From NCBI GenBank assembly GCA_016256075.1, contig SDVU01000632.1, positions 1 to 11,747 on the forward strand: 11,747 bases of DNA. The letters are read 5' to 3'. The notes beneath the pieces were generated by a model. That model searched no databases. It was given only the letters and a program-made list of their open reading frames with translations, and had not been told where the DNA came from. Shown one piece after another: positions 1-9,400 of this stretch (positions are counted from its first letter, which is position 1; each line of letters opens with the position of its first letter). The translations under genes and the position numbers were made by a program. Source of the DNA: Dictyocoela muelleri (Eukaryota; Microsporidia).

Positions 1-101
1 TAATGAGTTTTTTAAAAAATACAATGTGTTCGTTATTTTTTAATAACGAACATTGAAAAAAAAGTCACCGTGAGTGTTCGTTATTTACAGGTTTGACTGT
101 A
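1..101 (-). mobile_element. Terminal fragment of a TcMar/pogo-Tigger-like DNA transposon
   Basis: Read on the minus strand from 99 leftwards, the sequence begins CAGTCAAACCTGTAAATAA and continues into AACGAAC, then CACGGTGAC. This resembles, from memory, the inverted-repeat tips of Tigger/pogo-like elements common in arthropods (CAGT-AACC-T followed by TAACGAAC). The tip is followed on the plus strand by TA at 100-101, the expected target duplication for the Tc1/mariner superfamily. Inside the tip lie three copies of GTTCGTTATT or its complement, two of them forming a hairpin. The rest of the element, including any transposase, would lie left of the window, so I cannot tell whether it is a full copy or a short non-autonomous one. 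The family call is by pattern only; the existence of a terminal inverted repeat is more secure than the exact family. Confidence 0.62.
22..55. repeat. Subterminal palindrome (hairpin) of the transposon end
   Basis: Arms 22-37 and 42-55 are complementary over 14 bp (CAATG plus TTCGTTATT and its complement) with a two-base bulge in the left arm and a four-T loop at 38-41. A further direct copy of GTTCGTTATT sits at 76-85, inside the transposon tip. Such subterminal repeats commonly serve as transposase binding sites; that role is inferred here. Confidence 0.75.
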
Positions 102-483
102 TAAAACAATTCGAATTCTTAAAATCATTTAGATAATATAAAAAAAGTTAGAATAAGTTAATTAAATTTAATTAAAAGCAGACAAATAATAATTAACTAT
201 GTTTTTCCTTATTATAATTAACTTGCTTAATGCTAATTATAATTAACTATAGATAAACTTTATTATAATTAATTATAGTTAAAACAACTCAATTATAATA
301 ATTAAAATCTTTTATCAAAATTTTTCTTAAATATATTAATAGATAATCAAACACAACTAGTTCATAAATAAATGATAATCTTAGAATAAATAATTGGATT
401 TATAAGACTTAATAAGATCTCAGAATAAAAAAAATAATGTTTTTAATTAAAAACAAATTTTTAAAGAAAAATTTATTCAATTC
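102..483. other. AT-rich intergenic spacer, no gene seen
   Basis: This spacer lies between the transposon end and the MDN1 stop codon. It is almost pure A/T, with repeated runs of the form TTATAATTAACT (around 188-200, 211-223, 235-251 and 261-283), partly arranged as inverted copies (TTAACTATA near 243-251 against TATAGTTAA near 275-283). I see no open frame of convincing composition. The plus-strand frame that begins at 437 runs into the antisense of MDN1 and has no protein-like character. The last bases carry the MDN1 poly(A) signal. Confidence 0.6.
472..477 (-). promoter_or_regulatory. AATAAA poly(A) signal of MDN1
   Basis: On the minus strand the hexamer AATAAA begins six bases after the TAA stop (484-486). 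It is followed by T-rich DNA. A canonical hexamer this close to the stop fits a very short 3' UTR, as is usual in compact microsporidian genomes. In DNA this AT-rich, AATAAA also arises by chance, so the placement is the main support. Confidence 0.5.
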
Positions 484-3400
484 TTATAAAAAACCACTCT
501 TGATCATTTCAGAAATATTCCTAATAATCGCTTCTTCCAAATCGTCACCAACAAGACAATATTTCAAATTAATAAAATCAATGTATCTAATAATACTTAT
601 ACCATCGTCAATTATAACCTTTTTCAAATTCTTAATATCTTTATTTAAAAGAATTAAAAGAGTATTATCCATTCTATCAATGTTTTCGTTAAAAATACCA
701 TCAGTAATGACGATATTTAAATTATCTTTAAAGTTTGTTAAAAATGAAAGATCAGTTTTGTTATCAGTGAAGGTTAATGATTTATTATTAACATTATAAT
801 AATCTTTATCATCCGTATCTTTAAATAATGACTCTTCATAACTTGAATAAAAATCAGTAACATCAACACATGCGTTACCAAACTTATAAACTCGACAATC
901 AATTTCAAGCCTTTTAAAACAAAACATTAGCTTTTTGATAATTGAGAATAAATGTTCTAAATTCTGATAATTCATACTTCTGCTGTCATCAATAAAAATT
1001 CTAATTAAATAATCTCTTTTTGATAAATTTTTTCTCATCCATATTTTATTTCTATTAGGATTTATTAAATATGGAATAATTCTTTTTATATTGAGCTTCT
1101 TTCCAGAACTGTAATTTCCCAAATATTTTTCTTTTTTATTAATTTCAAGTATTTGTGATAATTTTATTATAAACGTTTCAGTGTTAAGCGATTCCTTTTC
1201 ATTTTGTGTGATATTATTATTAATATTGTTGTTATTAATATCGTTTTTATTATTAATATTGTTATCATTAATTGTATCATTATCATTAATAGCATTATTA
1301 TCATTAAACGTATTTTTATCATTATTAATATTATTATTATTAATATTGTTATTATTAATATCATGATTTTTATCATAATCATTTTCTTCTTTATTTTCTT
1401 CTTCATTTAAAATATCAGATTCATCTATGAAATGATCATAATTATCACCTTCTTTGCACTGCTGATCTTTGTTAATGGTTTGGATTCCTAAGGAATAATT
1501 ATTGAGAATATTAGAAACCGAATTATCTATCGGATCATCAACTGAATTATTATTAACTGAATCATCCTCAATTAAATCATCATCAACTGAATCATCATAA
1601 TCATAATTATCATTCAAATCATTATATTCATTCAAATCATCTTTATTTTCATTATCATTCAAATCATCTTTATTCTCATTATCATTCAAATCATCTTTAT
1701 TTTCATCATCATTCAAATCACCGTTATTTTCAAAATCTTCGTCATCTTTATTCGCATCATCATTGAAACTAACTGTTTCTTCATAATTTTTATCTTCAAT
1801 TTTTTCTTCTGAATCATAACTCCAGTTACTTTCTTCTCCCGAATTTTTTTCTGAATTATTATCTTCTGAATCATCTTCACCAGAATTTATATTTTCATTG
1901 AAATCTTCTTCATTCTTAATATCATCATCGATAAAAGCACCTTCATTACCTTCTAAATCACCATTTTCTGTTTCGCGTTTTATTTTTGAGTCTAAAAATT
2001 TAAAAATAAAATACATCATTGGGATGAAAGGTATAGAAATAACCAAATTCATAATTAAATTTAAATCAGATGAATAGTTTATAGAATTTCTATTCATCGA
2101 TGAATTGACTTTTAAATATTCAATCATTAATTTTCCTAAATAAATTTCTTCTTTGGAATAAATATTATCAGGGAGTCTATTGTAATATTTATTAATGTTT
2201 TGATTGAAATCAATATTTTTAACAACATTTTTATCGTTAATATAATTAACATTATTATTCTTATAATGAATAGATTCATTATTATCAGTATCACAAATAT
2301 ATTCATTGTTATAAAGATCATTTAATTCTATTGATTTCAACATGTTAATAATTTTTTTAAAATTTTTAGAAATATTTTTTGTTAGATCGTACCATGTATA
2401 ACAGAAACATGAATCATTTTTAATTCTCAACCCCAAAAGATTATTAATTGTTGTAATATCATTATTTTTTGTAATATCATTATTTTTTATACTATGATTA
2501 TTTTTTGTAATTTCAACTTTATTTTTAATTTTTTCTTTATCTTGATAATAACAATAACATTTCTTTTTAATTTCAAGGTTATTAAACTCAATTACAGCTA
2601 ATGTAAATTTATCTGATCTATTCAATTTAAAGCCTCTATAAAGTAATGAAAGATTATAAAATAATTTTATAGTTTCAATTTTAAACAAATCAAAGATTTT
2701 CAGTTTCGGTTTTAAAGTAAAATCATTATTAAAATTATTATTATAATTATTATAATTATCATCATCACATATTTGATTATCAAATTTTTTTTCCTTTTTA
2801 TGATTTTCATTGTTATTTATACTTCTCACATACTCTTTAACTATAACTTCCAAAAAAGTAATTCGGTCTAAAAATTCATAAACTTTAGTATCTAAAATAA
2901 ATCTTTCTAAATCTTTTAAATTCCAGTCTCTAATGAATAGAAAAATAAAACTATTATAATCGTTAATAAAATGATCATTAGTATTATCGTTTTTCAGGTT
3001 TTTATATCTTAATGATAATAATAAATCAAGTTTTCTTGATTGTATGTATGAGAAGGTATTTAATATTGATATTTCATCATTATTATTGGTATTGTTATTA
3101 ATCTCATTATCATTGTAATTACTTTTTATATTATAATTTTCATTATCTCTTATATCATAGTGGTCATTGTTGATAACATAATAATCATTCATTATTAAAA
3201 ACTTTAAATATTCCACAATATCATCATTATTTATTGATTTTATAAAAAGTTTATAAAAAAATTTAGAAAACTCATTATTTAAATTATCATTAAATTTTTG
3301 ATTAGTAAATTCCCGATTAAAGATATAAATAAAATCATAAACAAATTGATAAGGTATGTTTAACAATGCTGTATAGATTTTTTTCTTAATGTTGTTATCA

Positions 3401-6400
3401 ATTATGTTTCTTTTCATTTTAAATATTATCATTTGAAATGGTCTTAATATGTCTTTGAAAGGCATTGTTGTTAATGTTTTATAATAATTATAAAGATCAT
3501 TGCAATTGAAATCATTATCATTTTGTTGATTTTTATATTCATCAATATTAATATCATCACTACTATCATCATCGCCAAGTTTATTAATAATTCTTTTAAA
3601 AAACTTCAACTGACTTTCAATTTCATTTAAACTTCTATTAATTCTTTTTTTATTAATTATTTCTATATTCTTTTCAATTTTATTCATTTTTAAAATTAAA
3701 TCTTGCAGTTCATGAGCATTTGTTCCGTATTTATAGAAATTTAAAAATTCATCATTAATATTTAAATTGTTTAAAAATATTTTCAACTCAATTTCTATAA
3801 ACTTAAGCGGATCAATTTTATTGTTCAAGATGAAATTTATCAATTTAATGTAATTTGAATTAATTTTAGGAATTTTTATATTTTTCAAAGTTTTAAGTAC
3901 CGTTATGAATTTATTAAGAATTTGAGTTTGTAAAGGTGCAATCTTGTTTTTATCATTTAATCTGTTATTATCAATATTATTATTGTTACTATTGATATTT
4001 TCAATATTAAAATTGTTATTATTAATATTATCATTATTAAAATTATTATTATTAGTATTATCATTATTAAAATTATTATTGTCCAAAATATACGCCTTAA
4101 GAAACTCTATTTTCAGTTCTTCAATCGATGTTATAAACTTATTACAAAATGACATATTTAAGGATTCAAAGAAAATTAAACAATCATTAAGAGTTAAAGA
4201 ATCAATATTTGATAATTTTTGTAATGAATATAATTTTACAATATCTGAATTGCTATTATTAAAATAAATAAGATTATTAATGTCAATATTGTAATAAAAA
4301 GTATTATCATTTTTATAATTGTTATCACCTTTATGAGTAAAATTGTTCGAAAAATAAAAATCAGTCGCGTCTTTATATTTATATTTAATATATTTCTCTT
4401 CATCTGTTATTTCTTGATTTCTATTTTTTATCATTCTTCTTATTTCCAAATTTTCATAACAATTGTAAAGATTGATTGTCTGGTGAATTGAATTGTAATT
4501 AAATTTATTGTTTAAAAGGCCAATAATGTTTATGTTTTTTATTAACATGTTTAATTCTTCATTACAAGTTGTTGTTTTGTTGTGATTTAAAATGTTCATT
4601 ATTTTGCGAAATAAAAGTAATGTTGATGTTTCATTATCTAAACTTTTATTATGATATTCTTTATGATAATTATTATTATATTCATTATTATTACTTTTAT
4701 GATATTCATTATTATAATTATTATATTCATTATTATAATTTTCTTCTCCACATTTACTACCATCCGTCAACATTTTAATAATTGAATCTAAACATTTAAA
4801 ACCTGGAATTATTTTAGAAATATCAATAGAATTAATTTTTGATGAAAGATGAATATTGAGACATCTATCGATAATAGCTGGTGATAGAGATGACGTACTC
4901 TTTTTGTTATATAATGAGATATCATCGATAGAAAAATTATTAATATTATCATTGTTAAGCTTTTTATAATCGTTTTTATCATTCATTAAAACTATCCATG
5001 CCTTTTCATTAATCAATAAATCTTCATCAATACCTTTTTCAGTTATTTTTAATGATCTTTTATTCTCAAAGATACTATTTAATCTATCAAAAACGCAATT
5101 ATTAACTAATTCGGGGTAATAAATGACTATAATATCACCTCTTTCCAATGCCTGGACTAAATCGGAATCTTTCCATTGAAATGATGAATCGTATGTTCCT
5201 AGAAGGTCAATTGTATCCATTTCCTGATTGCAAAATATTTTTGTTATTCTTTGATTGTTGAATTGTGAAATAAAATTAATAATTTCTGATTTTCCGAAAC
5301 CTGATAATAAAATTGGAATTTTATGTTTATGCGCTGCAAAAATTATTTCAAGTTGTAGCAATTGAGATTGGATGAACACAAAATTATTATTCTTAATTTG
5401 ACCATGATAGAAGTTTTCGTTGAAAATTATTTTTTTATAATCACCATTAATTGATATGTTTTCTTTATTATAATGATCATCGATTAATTCATCGTTATTA
5501 TGATGATCATTGATTAATTTATCATCATTGATTAATTTATCATCATTGATTAATTTATCGTTATTATAATGATCATTGATCGATTTATCATTATAATTTG
5601 TTTTACAACACTCATCGTCTGATAATGATTTAACTTCGTACTCCACTTTTCTCATTGTATCATAATAATCAAATCCTATTTGCTTAATCCGCATACATTC
5701 TCTTAAACTTAAATTATGTTTTTTAAACAATTGGTAACCTTCCCCTAAAATAATTTTATGATCAATTTCAGAATATTTTTCCATTTTAATTTCAATAAAT
5801 CTATTCATGAAACTTTTTGGTAGAATTTTTCTACCATTTCTTGTATTCCATGGATTTAAAGTTCCAAAGATGACAGTTTCTGGATGTACTTTTATCAATT
5901 GATTATCGATTATTATTTCTCCTCTAAAGTCAAAAATTGAATTTAATCCTTCTATTACTGATTGTGTGCATAAATTTATTTCATCAAGAATTATCCAAGA
6001 ACCAGCTTCTATTCCTTTTATGAATTGTGATTTTATAAATTTAATTGATACTTCTCTATCATCGTTAGAAAGATCATTATTAATGTGGTTATCGTGGTTA
6101 CATCCATTTATAGATTTTTTCTTTAAAATCGGAATAAAACTTCCTGTTAAATCACTAAACTCTGTTTGTTCACTGAGATTTATTCTTATTGATCTTTTTC
6201 CACATTTGTTAGCCAAGGCCTCAACAATTGATGTTTTACCAATTCCTGGTTCACCTGAAAGAATAATTCCCCTTTTCATTGATAGTGCTCGTAATATTTT
6301 ATAAAGATTTTGAATTGTAGTGGGTGTATTGAAAATAAAATCATTATCATTTATATCATGGAGATAATAAGGATGCACTCCGAAGATTTTTATGAAATTT

Positions 6401-9400
6401 AAATTGATATCATCGTTATTATTTTGTAAGTTATTATTAAATATTTTATTATTTTGGAAGTTATTATTAAATATGTTATTATTATGTATTTCATCAGACT
6501 TGATATTCCGTTTTATCTTTTTAAAATTTTTCTGATTTTCTTTTTTTTCAACAAAAACGTGACCAATTTTTTTAATTTGATCTTTAGATTTAATCTTTTT
6601 AGTAAATTTACATTCAATGATTCTTTCTTCTTTTTCCAAATTTGCTATTTCAATTGCATCAATTAAACTGTATGTGTTTGATTCTAAGAATTCTATTAAT
6701 AATTCTATTTTTCGTAGAGTTACTTTTTTAAAGTCAATTAATTGTGAAAGTTTTTTGTTTTCAATATCATTGTCTTTAATGCTATCATTGAAATGTAAAT
6801 TATTATTTTTATTACTATTGTCATGAATATCATTATTATTAATATTAACATGAATATCATAATAATTATTTTCACTATGTTTACTGATTTTATATTTTTC
6901 TTCTAAACTATTAATAATATCATAGTAGATACTTTCTTCAATATGATAATAAATCTCAGTAAATCGATTTCTTAATGCTGGACTTAATTCCTTCTTTCCA
7001 AAATCAGTACCTGGATTCATTGTTGCAATAATTTTAAAATTTTTATTCCTTTTTATTGTTTTATCAATTTCCGGCAAATATAAATCATCATTTTCAAGAA
7101 GTGCGTTTAATCTTTCAATAATTGAGTTTTCAGCTAAATTTATTTCATCTAGGAGAAGAATATTTCCATCAATTAAGCAATTGATCAGTGGTCCATTTTT
7201 CCAAATTATTTCTGAGTTATCAAGATAAAAGTTACCTAAGAAATCACTGGCTTCAGAATTCGCATGAAGATTAATTGATATCAGTTTTTGATTGTAAATT
7301 TGTGAAATTAATTTACAAATTCGTGTCTTGCCTATCCCCGTTTCACCTACAAGGAGGACTGGTTCTGAATTTTCCCATGCGTTAAATATTAATTTGAATA
7401 AATTAAATACTTTTTGAATTATTAAAGGATGATTGATTTTAAGAGTTGAAAGTATTGATGATAATTTATTATTGTCTATATAAGTATTATATTTATTTAA
7501 ATTTAATATTAGGTTTTTAAGGTGTTGATTATCAAATTGATCCTCATATTGTTGATTATCAAATTGTTGATTATTTATGTTTATATCAATTTTATTTTGT
7601 TTAAAAACTTCATTTATTGTCTTGAGAACAATTTTTCTATCGTCTTTTGACCTCAATCTTCCACAAATAATTTCTTTTGAATAATTATAAACATCTTCTT
7701 TAGTTTCTAATTTTCTATTAGCCCATTTAAACAAATCTCTTAAAGTCATGAATGAATTTATATTTTTAAATGATTTTAATTCTTTATAGATTGATATCAT
7801 TGGTTTTAAAAATGAATTTGGTAGGTTGGTACCGCTTTTTAAAATTTCAAAAATTTCCGTTTCATTTTTTTCAAAGAAATTAATTTCAACAAATCTATTT
7901 CTAAATGCTTCACTTAATTTTTTTCTTCCTAAATAAATTTCATTTTGTGTGGCGAATAGTCTGAAGTCATCATGGGGTTTTATATATTCGTTAGTTTCAG
8001 GAATAAAAATTTCTCTGTTGTCGTCTAAAAGTCTATTTAAAATCTCAAGAACGTCACTTGATGCTAAATTTAATTCATCTAAAATTATCCAATATCCATT
8101 TCGCATTGCTTTGACTAGTGGTCCATGTTTAAAAACAAATTGTTTACCAATGGTTACGTAATTCCCAAGGTAATCACTACTTTCAATTCCATCATGATTG
8201 TTAATTCGAATAACTTTTTTATCAAAGCATTTTGATAAATAAGAAATGATTGATGTTTTCCCTGTACTCGTGTCACCTTGCAGAAGAATTGGCATATTTA
8301 AATTTAAAGCTACAACTATTGATTTAACTTGTGATTTTATATTTTTCGTTATTAAATAATTCTTTACTATTTGATTTTCATTGAACTTCGGATTTAAAAC
8401 TGAATTTAAAAAGAATTTTTTAGGGACTGTCTTTTTATCAACCAGAATTCCACTTCCGAATTCATTAATTTTATTGATTTCGTTTTTTATAAAATTCTGA
8501 GACTCGAGATTAAATTGTGTTGTAAAAAATAAATTTAGATTGTCAATTAGATCAGTTGTTGTTTTAATGTTTCTAAGTGATCGGATTAAGGTTCTAGTTG
8601 TTATCAATGGTTTTTTACCGAAACCCCAAATTTCTCTGTTTTTAATTTTATTTTTGACGTTACAGTAGAAAATAGCGAGAAAATTACAGATTTTTAACTG
8701 GTATAAATAATTTTGTTCGTTATTGTTATTTTTCAAATTATTCTTTATTGGATTCTTCTTTAGTTGGTTGTTTTTTATTGTTTCATTATAATTTGAAGAT
8801 TCGAGATTTTCTTGAAAATTGGCTTTTAATGATGGTTTATACAAACTTCCATTCAACTTATCTTCATTAAATTTTTCATTAAATTGTTCATAATTAAATG
8901 GATCATTAGTATTAGACTGGTCATCATTAAATGAATCATTAGATCGTTCATCATTAAAGAGATGTTTTTTTATGACTGCAAACACGTCATGTATATTTTC
9001 AATTTCAGCCATCTTTATTTTCATGAAACTTTTAAAATTATATTTCTTTTTTATCTCTTCAGGATTCATTGCTGCAAATATTCTAAAGTTCTCATGGATT
9101 TTAAATGATTCGGCAGTCTCGGGTAAATATATAATTTCTTTCTGGAGAATAGCGTCGATAAACATTAAAAGTTCTTCTGTTGCAAGATTTATTTCATCCA
9201 AAAGAATCCACCAACCATTTTTCATAGCTGTTGTTAGTTTCCCATAATCAAAATAAAAATTTGTACGGGTATTCAAGATACGACGAACTTTTTCGATTTC
9301 TTGGCGTTTATCGATAAGGATTTTTGATAATATATTTAAAATTTTAAATCTGTATTCATTTGAAAATAGTTTTTTCATTTTGTTTGAGATTAATAAATCA

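Noticed and set aside
437-799. Plus-strand open frame of 120 codons overlapping the 3' end of MDN1
   Set aside because: It is antisense to the conserved MIDAS domain, and its Leu/Ile/Ser/Lys composition is what the complement of AT-rich codons gives. No motif or domain is visible.
1181-1410. Leu/Ile-rich plus-strand frames that look like membrane segments, and a Met/Ile-rich minus-strand frame
   Set aside because: These are off-frame and antisense readings of the Asn/Asp repeat region of MDN1; the hydrophobic runs are simply complements of AAT/GAT codons.
3944-4267. Plus-strand 107-codon Leu-rich frame
   Set aside because: It is the antisense of the 30-bp Asn-rich tandem repeat in the MDN1 linker, with no independent support.
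5966-6304. Plus-strand 112-codon frame
   Set aside because: It lies opposite the AAA5 P-loop and Walker B, where conservation is explained by the minus-strand protein.
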